The position numbers and the translations under genes were made by a program. Of a DNA stretch of 64,000 bases, positions 50,028-59,056 are shown one piece after another. The stretch covers positions 1 to 64,000 of the forward strand of contig JAEUUU010000021.1 in the NCBI GenBank assembly GCA_016787345.1. Reading direction: 5' to 3'. Numbering within the stretch: position 1 is the first letter of the stretch; each line of letters starts with the position of its first letter. The DNA comes from Saprospiraceae bacterium (GTDB lineage Bacteria; Bacteroidota; Bacteroidia; Chitinophagales; Saprospiraceae). The notes beneath the pieces were generated by a model that worked only from the letters and a program-made list of their open reading frames with translations, had not been told where the DNA came from and did not search any database.

Positions 50028-51080
50028 ATGCATCGATTGTTTCAAAAATTTCTCGCTTACGAGCGCTGGATCGGCGCAGAGCCGGTCGGCAGCGGCAACA
50101 TCAATGACACCTACCGGGTGGATGTTGAGCGCGGTGGCGGGCAAGAGCGCTATTTATTACAACGCCTTAATCATCAGGTATTTAAAAATCCCGAGGCAGT
50201 CGCCCGCAATATTCGTCAGGTAGCCAATTGGCTCGGCGATCAAAACGAAGAATACCCGTACCGAATCGCCCGGCCAGTGGCGGGGCTCGACGGCGCCGAT
50301 TTACAGCGCGACGAGGCCGGTAATTACTGGCGTGTTTTTACATTTTTGGATCAATGTTACACCCCCGAGACAGCCGCCGGGCCCGAAGAGGCTTTCGAAG
50401 CGGCAAAAGCGTACGGCGTGTTTTTACGCGCTTTACGCGACTTTCCGGTCGGCCAATTGAGCGACACCATTCCGGGGTTTCACGATACCGACCTGCGCTG
50501 GACGGCTTTTGAAAAAACGCTGACCGACGACCCGGCCGGACGAGCATCGGGCGTGCAGGATGAGATAGCGCGCTTGTACGCTGCAAAGCCTGTTTTTGAG
50601 GAAATCAGCCGTTTAAAACGACAACAAGACCTGCCCTTGCGCGTCACCCACAACGACACCAAGGCAGGCAATATCCTGCTGGACAATCAGACCCGGAAAG
50701 TGGTCGCCGTAATCGACTGGGATACGGTGATGCCCGGAACGGTGTTGTCCGATTTCGGCGACATGGTGCGGACCTTCGCGCCGGATGCCTACGAGGATGC
50801 CGCCCCCGATACGCTTGGTTTGCGGGAAAGCGTGCTGGAAGCGCTTCAACACGGATTCGAAGCAGCCACCGGTGATTTTCTTGCATTATCTGAAAAGGAG
50901 AATCTGGCCCTGGGCGCGCGTTGGATCATCGGTGAACAAGCCCTGCGTTTCCTTACGGATTACCTGGCTGGCGATGTGTATTACAAAATCAGGCATCCGG
51001 AGCACAACCTGATCCGTGCGCAAAACCAGTTGAGACTGCTGGATCTGGTCAGCATTTTTTACGAAAAACACAGGCGCTAG
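50028..51080 (+). CDS. Aminoglycoside-phosphotransferase-fold kinase (N-acetylhexosamine kinase-like)
   Basis: A 350-aa kinase of the APH/choline-kinase fold: the N-lobe GSGNINDTYRVDVE, LQRLNHQVFKNPEAVARNI with the Asn-rich segment, the hinge WRVFTFLD, the catalytic loop LRVTHNDTKAGNILLD and the metal-binding VIDWDTVMPGTVLSDFGDMVR. This subgroup is similar to N-acetylhexosamine 1-kinases and to proteins mislabelled as mucin-desulfating enzymes. It probably phosphorylates a sugar in the cytoplasm. It overlaps the converging phosphatase gene by 4 nt at the stop codons. Confidence 0.85.
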   Translation: MHRLFQKFLAYERWIGAEPVGSGNINDTYRVDVERGGGQERYLLQRLNHQVFKNPEAVARNIRQVANWLGDQNEEYPYRIARPVAGLDGADLQRDEAGNYWRVFTFLDQCYTPETAAGPEEAFEAAKAYGVFLRALRDFPVGQLSDTIPGFHDTDLRWTAFEKTLTDDPAGRASGVQDEIARLYAAKPVFEEISRLKRQQDLPLRVTHNDTKAGNILLDNQTRKVVAVIDWDTVMPGTVLSDFGDMVRTFAPDAYEDAAPDTLGLRESVLEALQHGFEAATGDFLALSEKENLALGARWIIGEQALRFLTDYLAGDVYYKIRHPEHNLIRAQNQLRLLDLVSIFYEKHRR

Positions 51081-52210
51081 TCTTGCTTGTCGCTGTACGT
51101 GGTGGTAAAAATGGAGAACTTGAAACCCCGGCTGTCAAATCCGTAAGCCGTACCCTTTTCAAACCACAACCCTTTGGCGAAACCCATGCGCAGGTTTTCG
51201 TCGTGGTAAAGGTCGATTGTGATCAACCGGCCGCCGTACATGGCAGTAATGTCGGGCGCCAGGGTGTGCCCCACAATCATGCGGCGGGCGCCGGCAAAGA
51301 TCAGCACATCAGTCATTTCCTCACTGGTCATCAGGCCTTTGGCTGCGCCCCGGTACCAGAAAATTCCGGTTTGGCGGCTGAATATTTCTTTGGCGAAAGG
51401 ATCGTTGATCGCGGCGTGCTCGTAGCCCAGGTATTTGCGGGCAATCCGGTTGATGTCGGTCAGCGCAAGGCCGGTTTTCGCCAGTTCCGGGCTAATGCCG
51501 CCGTGGCAAAACACCTGACTGCCAATGCGTTCGACGGCATTTTTGGTACGCAACCAGCGGCCCAGCTCCGTATCTTCGGCATACCAGCGCGTGTAGTCTT
51601 CGCCGATCAGGCGAGCGTTGTCGAGGTATTTATTGCGCACGTAGCGGGTATCGCCCTGCAGGTTGAGCACTTCATGGTTGCCCAGAATAAAGTGCAAACG
51701 TCCACCGGCGGCCAGGGCTTCGGGTTCGAGTTTGTAGGCCAGCCACAGGCACTCGGTGACATTCAGTCCGCGATCAAAATAATCGCCCAGCAACACCAGA
51801 TGGCCGTTGCCAAAAATCCATTGAAATTGATCGTTGATCACACCGGCCGACAGCAACAGCATTTTGAACGCTTCAAAATTGCCTTCTATATCCGAAATGA
51901 CCAGCATGCGTTCGGGCTCCGGATATATTTCCGGCGCGGTGTTCAACTGAGTCTGAAGTGGAAAAGTGAACTGGTCGCCGAGGTCGGGTAGCATGCAGGT
52001 AAGGCGCGCAACTTTCCGGTCCGGATAAACATCTGTCACGACCACAGTCGCCGTATCGCGGCGCTGTACCGATTTAACAACAACATTGGGGCCGCGGTAA
52101 AAAACATGCGGTCCGTCGGCATCTGCGCGGGAAACATCGAACGGATCACCTGCCACGACAAGCAACGGCAAAGCGCCCAACAACACGGAAAGGAAACCTC
52201 TCATCACCAT
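51077..52210 (-). CDS. Exported PPP-family metallophosphatase (Shewanella-like phosphatase type)
   Basis: A 377-aa protein with a signal peptide (GFLSVLLGALPLLVVAG) and the dinuclear-metal motifs of calcineurin-like phosphatases: VISDIEGNFEAF (variant of GDxHG), VLLGDYFDRGLNV, FILGNHEVLNL, VFCHGGISPEL and IVGHTLAPD. The order and YFDRG/GNHE spacing are those of bacterial Shewanella-type PPP phosphatases, which act on phosphoproteins; the substrate here is unknown. The first motif has Glu in place of His (DIEG), which may weaken or alter metal binding. The start at 52210 gives the most compact signal peptide; 52249 is an alternative. Confidence 0.85.
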   Translation of the reverse strand: MVMRGFLSVLLGALPLLVVAGDPFDVSRADADGPHVFYRGPNVVVKSVQRRDTATVVVTDVYPDRKVARLTCMLPDLGDQFTFPLQTQLNTAPEIYPEPERMLVISDIEGNFEAFKMLLLSAGVINDQFQWIFGNGHLVLLGDYFDRGLNVTECLWLAYKLEPEALAAGGRLHFILGNHEVLNLQGDTRYVRNKYLDNARLIGEDYTRWYAEDTELGRWLRTKNAVERIGSQVFCHGGISPELAKTGLALTDINRIARKYLGYEHAAINDPFAKEIFSRQTGIFWYRGAAKGLMTSEEMTDVLIFAGARRMIVGHTLAPDITAMYGGRLITIDLYHDENLRMGFAKGLWFEKGTAYGFDSRGFKFSIFTTTYSDKQD

Positions 52211-52346
52211 GACAGCGTAGTTTTTGTTCTCAAAGAGGGAGACGAACATACGGGTTTTCCGTCACCCCCGAACAAAAAACCTTCCGGGTGGGCATCCTGG
52301 CCGTGTAAAGTGTTTGCCAAACAGAATTTTAGCCAAACATAAAAAA

Positions 52347-52373
52347 GCCGGCGATTCAGTAGAATCAGCCGGC
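52347..52373 (-). terminator. Terminator of the PadR-PspC-DoxX operon
   Basis: Stem GCCGGC-GATTC / GAATC-A-GCCGGC with loop AGTA, followed by T6 on the minus strand, about 150 nt after the DoxX-like stop. The rest of the 310-nt gap (52211-52519) shows no other feature. Confidence 0.7.
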
Positions 52374-52519
52374 CGGAATTTGTTTTCACAGCATAATATT
52401 TCAAAACACCATTTCACCACCGACAATCCATTGGGAATTCATTTGCTTTTTTCTGACGCTGACCTGACGATTTCTTTCGTCGAAAATTTGTCTGGCGAGA
52501 GCCCTCGCATGGCTGGCGG

Positions 52520-53071
52520 CTAACGCGCCAGGTTGATCAGGAACTGCTCGACTACCAGCATCAGCAGGACAAAAGCCATGGATACGCCCAGCGTCGACCA
52601 CTTGCTCTGGCGCATGGCCATCGGAACCGGACCTTCGGTAAGAATATCCAGGGCGCGGCGTACTTGCGCTCTGTTGATGTACAACACCAGCAACAGCAAA
52701 AACAGGTAAACGATCGCGCTGGCAATTGCGCCCGACACTTCAAACACTGTGTCGACGACAACAATATTGGCCATGACCGGTATCAAAATGGCGACGCCGA
52801 TCAGTTTGGTCCGGTTCCACAACAACAGCCAGGCGCCGAGTATCTGCGTCATCCCGATGAAGAAGATGTAGGCTGTGGAATAACCGAAGAACGTCCAGGC
52901 CAGGTCGAAAGGCGAAGCGTCGGCCAGGGTTTGCTGCGCGATTTCGGGGGGCAGATGCCCTTTCCGGTAAAATTGGCCGCCCATGATTTTTCCCCAACCG
53001 TAGACATTGAGAAAAAGGAATACGTGTATGCGGGCGGCCAATTCGAGACCGTTGATCCAAAGATTTTTCAT
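52520..53071 (-). CDS. DoxX-like membrane protein
   Basis: A 183-aa protein with four hydrophobic helices (ELAARIHVFLFLNVYGWGKI, YSTAYIFFIGMTQILGAWLLL, LIGVAILIPVMANIVVVDTVF, AIASAIVYLFLLLLVLYI) and a fifth near the C-terminus. The first helix with GWGKIMGG and the WLLLWNRT..IGV stretch are like DoxX/DoxD relatives. It starts 32 nt after the PspC gene and is probably in the same operon. The function in this phylum is unknown. Confidence 0.65.
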   Translation of the reverse strand: MKNLWINGLELAARIHVFLFLNVYGWGKIMGGQFYRKGHLPPEIAQQTLADASPFDLAWTFFGYSTAYIFFIGMTQILGAWLLLWNRTKLIGVAILIPVMANIVVVDTVFEVSGAIASAIVYLFLLLLVLYINRAQVRRALDILTEGPVPMAMRQSKWSTLGVSMAFVLLMLVVEQFLINLAR

Positions 53072-53102
53072 TGTGCAGGTGCAGTGTTGGTCAACCTTAT
53101 TT

Positions 53103-55271
53103 TCAGTTTTCCGTACCGAGTTCTACTACATTGGCATCGCCGTCGACTTTGACCTCGCTTTGGCTGTCTTTTTTCACACGAGCCGTCGATTTTGCGTGCA
53201 CGCGGGCTTTGGAGCCGTCTTTGGCGGAAATATCGATTTCATTGACCCGGTAGCCGGAAGCTTCAAGTACGGCGCCTTCCGTCAGTTTGACGTCCAGGTA
53301 CCCGCCTTCGCCGGTGAGTTCGATCTGGGAAGCGCCGATCTGGAGCAGTTCCAGATTTTGAAGGACATCGATGTAAGCCTTGATTTGCGAGGTTCCGCGC
53401 GCGGATATCGAGGCTCTTCCTTCCTCAAAACCGCGAATGACGACGGGACCGGTGTTGTTGGCATACAGCGAGGTAAATACCGGCGCTTCCATGTAGATTT
53501 TGACCCGGCCGCCGGTCGATTTACCTTCTGTAGTAAACGTGATCTTTTCACCGGTTCGGATGACTTTGACCAATTCGCGATCGGCAGGGGCGCCTTCGAT
53601 CCGGAAGATGAAATTGTCGCCTTTGTTGATTTCCGTGCTGAAATCGCCTTCCAGGATAAAGTTTTCAAAATTGCGGCCGCCTTTGTAATCACGATCTCCG
53701 AATGCCGGGCAATCGGCACAGGTAAGCCCTTTGGAAGTCATGAGAAATACGCGGTTGGGATAGTCGGATATGTAATAATCGCTGTTGTCATCGGCGTAGT
53801 CCACATCATGCACCCGGTGATTGATCCGGTCGCCAAAGACGATGTATTTGCCCTCGGGGACGGTGATGGTCAGCCGGACGTTTTGCGCCCGCCATTTCTG
53901 GCCTTTGGGAATGCCGTAGTAGGAAGGTACGCGCAGTACGTTGCCGTCGCGAACGATATTAAACTCCGTTTTGGTCGCATTATCGAGCGCATCGCTGTTG
54001 GAACTGCCGCGAGCGGTGATGTTCTGGACGCATTCGAAACGATTGGAATCACCGCGCCGCACGCGGATATCCACCAGATCATTGATTTCGAGCCGGTCGT
54101 TGCCCAGGATGACGTCGTTGCCGAAAACATCGCGGGTATCGTCGCCCGACAATTGGCCGGCCCATTCGATTCGCAGGGTATCGGAGTTAAAATCCTGCAG
54201 GTCGAGCGTGCGGGTCAGGGTGCCGCTTTGGCGGAAATCCTTGGAAGCCATGGCAACCAGCACAAGCCCGGAGCAAAGATTGATCGTCCAGAAAACAGCC
54301 AGGCTCGCCGTGGCCCAACCGGGCGTGCGCACCCCGAAAAGCAGGCGGACGAAGAACAAACACAGGCCGAGAATCGGCAGTCCCAAAATGAAGAAGATAT
54401 TGGCAAAACCCAGGTAGTTCAGTCCGCCCGACAGGGGGCTCATGTAGTCGAGAAGGGGGGCGGCAGTGATCATGCCGAAGATGCCGCCCGCCCAGGAGAC
54501 CAACAGGGCAACAAAGAGCCCGACGCCGATCAAAATGCCGATCAGTACGGCAAATTTCGCTATGAAACGAATCACGAAACCGAAGATCTGGCCGATGACC
54601 GACATGCCGCTGGATACCGCGGCGCTTAAACTTCGATCAGCGTTTTTTTTTGAGCCGTACTCGTTGACTTTATTGCTGATGCGTTCGAAACCGTCTTCCA
54701 CTTCGCGGGCGATATTGTCGACGTTGATCTTTTCGCCGCGCATCGACAAGCGGTCGGCGGCTGTTTTGGCCGGCGGCACCAGAATCCAGAGCAGCAGGTA
54801 AGCCGGTACCCAGAAGCCGGCGGAGAGGAAGGTCAGGAGCACAAAAATGAGGCGCATCCAGACCGGGTCGTTCATGCCGAAGTAGGCGGCGAGGCCGGAG
54901 CAAACACCGCCGACGGTTGCGTCTTCCTCGTCGCGGAAGAGGCGTTTGCCGGTGCGGATAGCCGGGCCGCCGGATTTGCCGGAGGAAGAAGTTTTTTTGT
55001 TATCGACCGGTTCGGCGCCGAAATCTTCGGGTTTGCCCATGATCTCGACGGCGGCTTCCACATCGGGGAGCATGACGATGGTGCGCGAGCCCATGCTGCC
55101 GGAGATCAGTTCGCCCAGGCGGCTTTCGATATCGCGAAGGATTTCGTCGCGGCCGTCGCTTTCGGAAAATCGCCGGCGTATGCTATCCAGGTAGGCCGCA
55201 AGATATTCGTAGGCATCGTCGTCGATGGTGATGGCGTAGCCTCCGAGATTGATATTCAAGACCTTATTCAT
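53103..55271 (-). CDS. PspC-domain envelope protein with C-terminal DUF2807-type beta-solenoid
   Basis: A 722-aa protein. Residues about 1-85 resemble a cytoplasmic HAAS-like domain (INLGGYAITIDDDAYEYLAAYLDSIRRRF, read as two halves). The PspC domain follows (KRLFRDEEDATVGGVCSGLAAYFG to FLSAGFWVPAYLLLWILV), then three more helices (about 215-340). The exported C-terminal half (from about 350) is beta-rich and ends with a repetitive part of the DUF2807 (putative auto-transporter adhesin head) type: VVIRGFEEGRASISARGTS, LQIGASQIELTGEGG, VNEIDISAKDGSKARV. PspC in enterobacteria senses envelope stress; the same role is plausible. It lies 63 nt downstream of padR. Confidence 0.85.
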   Translation of the reverse strand: MNKVLNINLGGYAITIDDDAYEYLAAYLDSIRRRFSESDGRDEILRDIESRLGELISGSMGSRTIVMLPDVEAAVEIMGKPEDFGAEPVDNKKTSSSGKSGGPAIRTGKRLFRDEEDATVGGVCSGLAAYFGMNDPVWMRLIFVLLTFLSAGFWVPAYLLLWILVPPAKTAADRLSMRGEKINVDNIAREVEDGFERISNKVNEYGSKKNADRSLSAAVSSGMSVIGQIFGFVIRFIAKFAVLIGILIGVGLFVALLVSWAGGIFGMITAAPLLDYMSPLSGGLNYLGFANIFFILGLPILGLCLFFVRLLFGVRTPGWATASLAVFWTINLCSGLVLVAMASKDFRQSGTLTRTLDLQDFNSDTLRIEWAGQLSGDDTRDVFGNDVILGNDRLEINDLVDIRVRRGDSNRFECVQNITARGSSNSDALDNATKTEFNIVRDGNVLRVPSYYGIPKGQKWRAQNVRLTITVPEGKYIVFGDRINHRVHDVDYADDNSDYYISDYPNRVFLMTSKGLTCADCPAFGDRDYKGGRNFENFILEGDFSTEINKGDNFIFRIEGAPADRELVKVIRTGEKITFTTEGKSTGGRVKIYMEAPVFTSLYANNTGPVVIRGFEEGRASISARGTSQIKAYIDVLQNLELLQIGASQIELTGEGGYLDVKLTEGAVLEASGYRVNEIDISAKDGSKARVHAKSTARVKKDSQSEVKVDGDANVVELGTEN

Positions 55272-55334
55272 AGTAGTCGGAAGTATCGAGGGGGTGAGGT
55301 GAAAGTTGGAATGGTTGTTTTTTCAGGAAAAAAC

Positions 55335-55751
55335 TTATTCGCCACTTGGCGGCATCGGCTCGATGTTGAGCGCCGGGGGCGTCTTTTTGGCCGATGATTT
55401 TTTGGAAGCCGGTTTTTCATCGGCAGCGCCGTAGAGCGTCTGCGCGACGGACTCGACCAGTTCCTGCCAACTGTCGGTCAGTTCCTGTAAAAACTGCCGG
55501 CCGGTGTCGGTGATATTGAAATACTTGCGGGGCGGACCCTGGGAGCCTTCTCGCCAGATGTAGTCCACCAGGCCGTCGTTTTTCAAGCGGATCAGCAGCG
55601 GGTACAACGTGCCTTCGACAATAAAGAGGTTGGTGCCCCGAAGTCGTTCAACGATTTCCGGCGGGTAGGTTTCCCGCTCGGCGATCACAGCCAGCACGCA
55701 CATTTCCAGTACGCCTTTCCGCATTTGCGCTTTTGCATTTTTGATGTCCAT
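55335..55751 (-). CDS. PadR-family transcriptional regulator
   Basis: A 138-aa winged-helix repressor of the short PadR type: MRKGVLEMCVLAVIAERETYPPEIVERL (helix 1-3), GTLYPLLIRLKNDGLVDYIWREGSQGPPRKYFNITDTG (wing, given in parts: GTLYPLL, GPPRKYF), then a C-terminal dimerisation helix (FLQELTDSWQELVESVAQTL) and a lysine-rich, proline-ending tail. PadR-PspC pairs are frequent in Bacteroidota and suggest autoregulation. Its own promoter holds palindromes that may be the operator. Confidence 0.92.
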   Translation of the reverse strand: MDIKNAKAQMRKGVLEMCVLAVIAERETYPPEIVERLRGTNLFIVEGTLYPLLIRLKNDGLVDYIWREGSQGPPRKYFNITDTGRQFLQELTDSWQELVESVAQTLYGAADEKPASKKSSAKKTPPALNIEPMPPSGE

Positions 55752-55823
55752 GCGGTTATTTTTTTTTGAATTGAGTGTCCTTGGTTGTCCACAGTGTCAG
55801 GTTATTCAAAACAATTGACATTG

Positions 55824-55862
55824 CAAATGTAATGGCTTTTGAAGGTACCTTGCAATACAAGG
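55824..55862 (-). promoter_or_regulatory. padR promoter with operator-like palindromes
   Basis: On the minus strand, TACATTTG (55831-55824) is a perfect -7 box. Just upstream lie CCTTG-TATTG-CAAGG (55862-55848) and the overlapping AAGGTACCTT (55851-55842), two dyads at about -25 to -45. Their position over the -33 region fits PadR autorepression; this is inference. Confidence 0.5.
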
Positions 55863-55875
55863 ATACTTTTTTTTG

Positions 55876-55908
55876 AAAAAGGCGCAACGGGTTTCGCTGC
55901 GCCTTTTT
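55876..55908. terminator. Hairpin terminator upstream of padR
   Basis: Stem AAAAAGGCGCA / TGCGCCTTTTT around an 11-nt loop. It works in both directions and would end the transcript of the 244-aa T9SS gene. Nothing else is recognisable in 55909-56012. Confidence 0.7.
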
Positions 55909-56012
55909 TATAAAAAACTCATTTTCAATTTATTAAAAACAATTCCGCATCTCGGACCCTTTCATCTTTTTCGACTAAATTATGCCTGTGTTCGGTCAAA
56001 TTCGTCGCCACC

Positions 56013-56747
56013 CTACTCTTCCACCACAAATTTCTTCATGACCACCATCTCTCCGGACCACAGCCGGAGGTAATAAACACCACCTGGAATCACGCCGAAA
56101 CGGATCTTTGCTTCGCCCCCGGAAACGCCACTGCGCAACACTCGACCGGCCTGGTCGTAAATCTCGAAACGATCGAATGCCAGCCCGCGGACCTCAATTT
56201 CATCCCGCGCGGGCACCGGGAACAGTTGCGGGGCAGGCGCGGCAGTTTCGTTGGCAGCTGTACACGTTATCACGTCGATGTTGTAAAAGGTAACCGTGAC
56301 TGCCCCGCCGGGTTGTGTGGTGGTTTGCATGTAAATGGCATCGGACGGCGGATTGATGCCTGCAAACGGGCAATTATTGCAGTTGATATAAAAGCCAGGC
56401 TGCCAGTCGTACGTAGCGCCGGGATCGCCGGGCTGCCCGATAAACTGCGTGCTTCCCGCGCACATTTGCACGTCGACGCCGCCCACAACCGTTGCGCAGT
56501 AGATGTCGGAATAAATGCCTTGCTGGCAAAACGACACGCAGGATGCCAGTGAATCGTCGATCAACAGATTCGTTCCGATCGGCAGATTATACAACCCGAT
56601 CGGCGCCGAACAAGGCATTAGCAGGCCGGCGGCAGTGCTGAGCAGATTGCATTCCACTCCCGGCACCACCGTAGCCGGCGTGTTGCAATGGTTCTGGGCA
56701 ATCAGGGTTTGCGACAGCAGAAGAAAGGCAAAAACGATATTTTTCAT
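56013..56747 (-). CDS. Small T9SS type A cargo protein
   Basis: A 244-aa exported protein with a signal peptide (FAFLLLSQTLIAQN) and several Cys in the mature part (CNTPAT, PGVECN, MPCSAP, SCVSFCQQG, DIYCATV, MCAGS, NCNNCPFAG), so a disulfide-rich fold is likely. The C-terminal approximately 75 residues (LFPVPARDEIEVRGLAF to PGGVYYLRLWSGEMVV) form a type A sorting domain. No catalytic motif is visible; an adhesive or structural role is possible. Confidence 0.75.
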   Translation of the reverse strand: MKNIVFAFLLLSQTLIAQNHCNTPATVVPGVECNLLSTAAGLLMPCSAPIGLYNLPIGTNLLIDDSLASCVSFCQQGIYSDIYCATVVGGVDVQMCAGSTQFIGQPGDPGATYDWQPGFYINCNNCPFAGINPPSDAIYMQTTTQPGGAVTVTFYNIDVITCTAANETAAPAPQLFPVPARDEIEVRGLAFDRFEIYDQAGRVLRSGVSGGEAKIRFGVIPGGVYYLRLWSGEMVVMKKFVVEE

Positions 56748-56773
56748 AGCGAAACAGGTTGTGGTGAAAAAAA

Positions 56774-56816
56774 CAATCCAGCAAAAGACGCATCGGGCGG
56801 CGCTTTTGCTGGATTG
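56774..56816 (-). terminator. Terminator downstream of the 720-aa TPR protein gene
   Basis: A 14-bp perfect stem (CAATCCAGCAAAAG / CTTTTGCTGGATTG) with a 15-nt loop, followed on the minus strand by T7. Confidence 0.8.
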
Positions 56817-56840
56817 TCTCCTGTAATTTTTCCGGTACTC

Positions 56841-59003
56841 CTAGCCCCTCGTATTCCGCTTTACTTTTTCAACGATGCCCGGGAAAGCCGGGTCGCTGCG
56901 CAGGGGGTCGAGGCTTTTTTCCATATCGAACCAGTGCGGCTCGTCGAAACCCATATCGGCGGCTTTGCGGAGGTATTCTATTGCTTTGGCGTAGTCTTTT
57001 TTCTGGGCGTAATAAGCGCCCCAGTTGCGGTACACCCAGCTGTTGTCGGGTAGCAGTTCCTGCGAGCGGGAAAGGCATTCGGGTACTTGCTCGAGTTGGC
57101 CGTTTTTGAGGTAGGCGTAGCCCAGGTTGTTGAGGGCGTAGGCCAGGTCGAGATTATAAATTTCGGGGAACTCCTTATGCTGACGTACCCGCGTATCGCG
57201 TGCGCGTTCGAGCATTTCAATGGCTTCGGGCAGTTTGTTCTGGTCGACGTAGAACAAACCGAGGTTGTTTTCGGAACGGGCCACGTCGTTTTCGTACACC
57301 TGGGGCTGGTCTTTGGCCAGTTGCAGAAACAGTTCCAGCGTGTTTTTATAGTATTGTTCTGCTTTATCGAATTGTCCCTGCATGGCATACAAAACACCCA
57401 GGTTGTTGTACACCGAGGCGAGGGCGCTGGTATGCTGCCCGGGCTCTTCTTTTTCCAGTTGTTGCCGGATGGCCAGCGTCCGGTAAAAAAGCGTTTCCGC
57501 GCCTTTCATGTCGTGCATATATTCGAGCAGCACGCCATAGTTATTCAATGCAGTGGCCAGATCGCCCCGGTAAGTGGAATCCTGTTCAGCCAGGCGTTCA
57601 TATACGCCAAGGCAGAGAGTGTACGATTCCTGGCTTTTTTTGAGGTCCTTTTTGTTGTTGTACATTTCACCCAGATAGCCCAGGGTTTGCGCCCAATTGT
57701 CTTCGTATTCTTCTGGATCGAGCACGGCCAGTTTGCCATAGATTGTACGGGCCTCGATGAAGCTTTTTTCGGCACGCCGGAAATCCGATTTTTCCGAATA
57801 GATCGAGCCCAGTTTCAACAAGGCATCGGCCAGATAATCTTCGTAGCTCAGGGGATGTACTTCGGCCAGATCGCGCCAGCGGTTGCTCGACTCGACCAGC
57901 AATTCTTCGGCTTTGTCAAATTTCTGGTTGGTGTCGACATACAAAACCCCCAGGTTGTAGGTGACGGAAGCCAGGTTGGAGTAGTAACTTTCCGGATATA
58001 CCTGCGAGGGGCGGCGGTAGATGGCCAGGGCTTCCACAAAACACGCTTCGGATCGGACATAGTCTTCGTTGGTCATATACAGCGCGCCGGTATTGTTCAG
58101 CAATTCCGCCAGGGCATACTGATAACGCTCCGGATTGCTTTTTGCCAGCGGGCGGCACACTTCCAGCGCCTTTTGGTAGGCGGCGAGGCTGTGGGCGGCG
58201 TCTCCGTAGAGGTGATAGCAGCTGCCCAGATTGGTTTGCGCCATCAGCCAGAGGCCGGTATCCCGTTGCGCCCAGCTGCTTTCCGCGCAAGCACCAAACC
58301 ACTCGATCGCCTCTATGTATTCATTATGATCCATAAAAAAGCCGGCATATTCCATCATAATACCGGTCTGAGGGTCGCATTCGATGGCGCGTTTGAAATA
58401 ATGGGTTACGGAAATTTCATTGGTTCTGCTGTATTCGTAAGCGGCGCCGGTCAGATTGGCCAGCAACAGCCATTCGCGGGCGAGCAGGGCCCTTCGCGGG
58501 TCGTCGGGAGCGGCATCCACGATCGAAGCGGTTTCTTTTTCGAGTTCGGTAACCGGGATCGACTGCACGGCTTCTTCCAGCTTGCCCTGGGTAAACAGCC
58601 GGCGGGCGTTCTTCGTCCGCTTCGACTGGGCCGGCAATTCGTCGAACGCCTTGGCCAACAGCCAGGCGTTGCTGCGGTAGTTTTCGAGGTATTGCTGCGC
58701 AAACCGGTATTCTTCCGTGCTTTTTTCCAGTTGCATCCGGATGTTTTCCTCCATGCGGGGCCGGTTGCCGGCGAGCAGCAACTCTTCCCGGTGCGCATCG
58801 ATGACACCGCGCAAACGGGCGGAGTCGGTCTGCGCATTTTTGTAATCCAGGGAGTTTTTCAGCGTCTGGTTGTACATTTTATCTACTTCCTTGCTGCCGG
58901 TAACCGTTTCCAGTTTAATTCGGCGGAAGACGTGCAGCGGAGTTTGTGTAAAGCCGGGGCTGAGTACGACAAGCAGGAAAAGTCCTGCGATCCAGTTTTT
59001 CAT
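56841..59003 (-). CDS. Exported TPR-repeat protein
   Basis: A 720-aa protein with a signal peptide (IAGLFLLVVLSPGFTQ) and, from about residue 170, a run of roughly 12 tetratricopeptide repeats: LNNTGALYMTNEDYVRSEACF, YNLGVLYVDTNQKFDKAEELL, KLGSIYSEKSDFRRAEKSF (each split for length), NNLGVLYAMQGQFDKAEQYY and others. The C-terminal module PDNSWVYRNWGAYYAQKKDY to WFDMEKSLDPLRSDPAF is shared with the TPR protein on the other side of metZ. No sorting domain, so it is probably a periplasmic scaffold; its partners are unknown. Confidence 0.8.
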   Translation of the reverse strand: MKNWIAGLFLLVVLSPGFTQTPLHVFRRIKLETVTGSKEVDKMYNQTLKNSLDYKNAQTDSARLRGVIDAHREELLLAGNRPRMEENIRMQLEKSTEEYRFAQQYLENYRSNAWLLAKAFDELPAQSKRTKNARRLFTQGKLEEAVQSIPVTELEKETASIVDAAPDDPRRALLAREWLLLANLTGAAYEYSRTNEISVTHYFKRAIECDPQTGIMMEYAGFFMDHNEYIEAIEWFGACAESSWAQRDTGLWLMAQTNLGSCYHLYGDAAHSLAAYQKALEVCRPLAKSNPERYQYALAELLNNTGALYMTNEDYVRSEACFVEALAIYRRPSQVYPESYYSNLASVTYNLGVLYVDTNQKFDKAEELLVESSNRWRDLAEVHPLSYEDYLADALLKLGSIYSEKSDFRRAEKSFIEARTIYGKLAVLDPEEYEDNWAQTLGYLGEMYNNKKDLKKSQESYTLCLGVYERLAEQDSTYRGDLATALNNYGVLLEYMHDMKGAETLFYRTLAIRQQLEKEEPGQHTSALASVYNNLGVLYAMQGQFDKAEQYYKNTLELFLQLAKDQPQVYENDVARSENNLGLFYVDQNKLPEAIEMLERARDTRVRQHKEFPEIYNLDLAYALNNLGYAYLKNGQLEQVPECLSRSQELLPDNSWVYRNWGAYYAQKKDYAKAIEYLRKAADMGFDEPHWFDMEKSLDPLRSDPAFPGIVEKVKRNTRG

Positions 59004-59056
59004 ACTTTTAATGAGAATGATGGTGAAATAGGTGAACACCCGGCATACAGCAAACA

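Noticed and set aside
50028-51080. Aminoglycoside resistance gene
   Set aside because: Only the fold is shared; the sequence is closer to N-acetylhexosamine kinase-like proteins and lacks hallmarks of known resistance enzymes.
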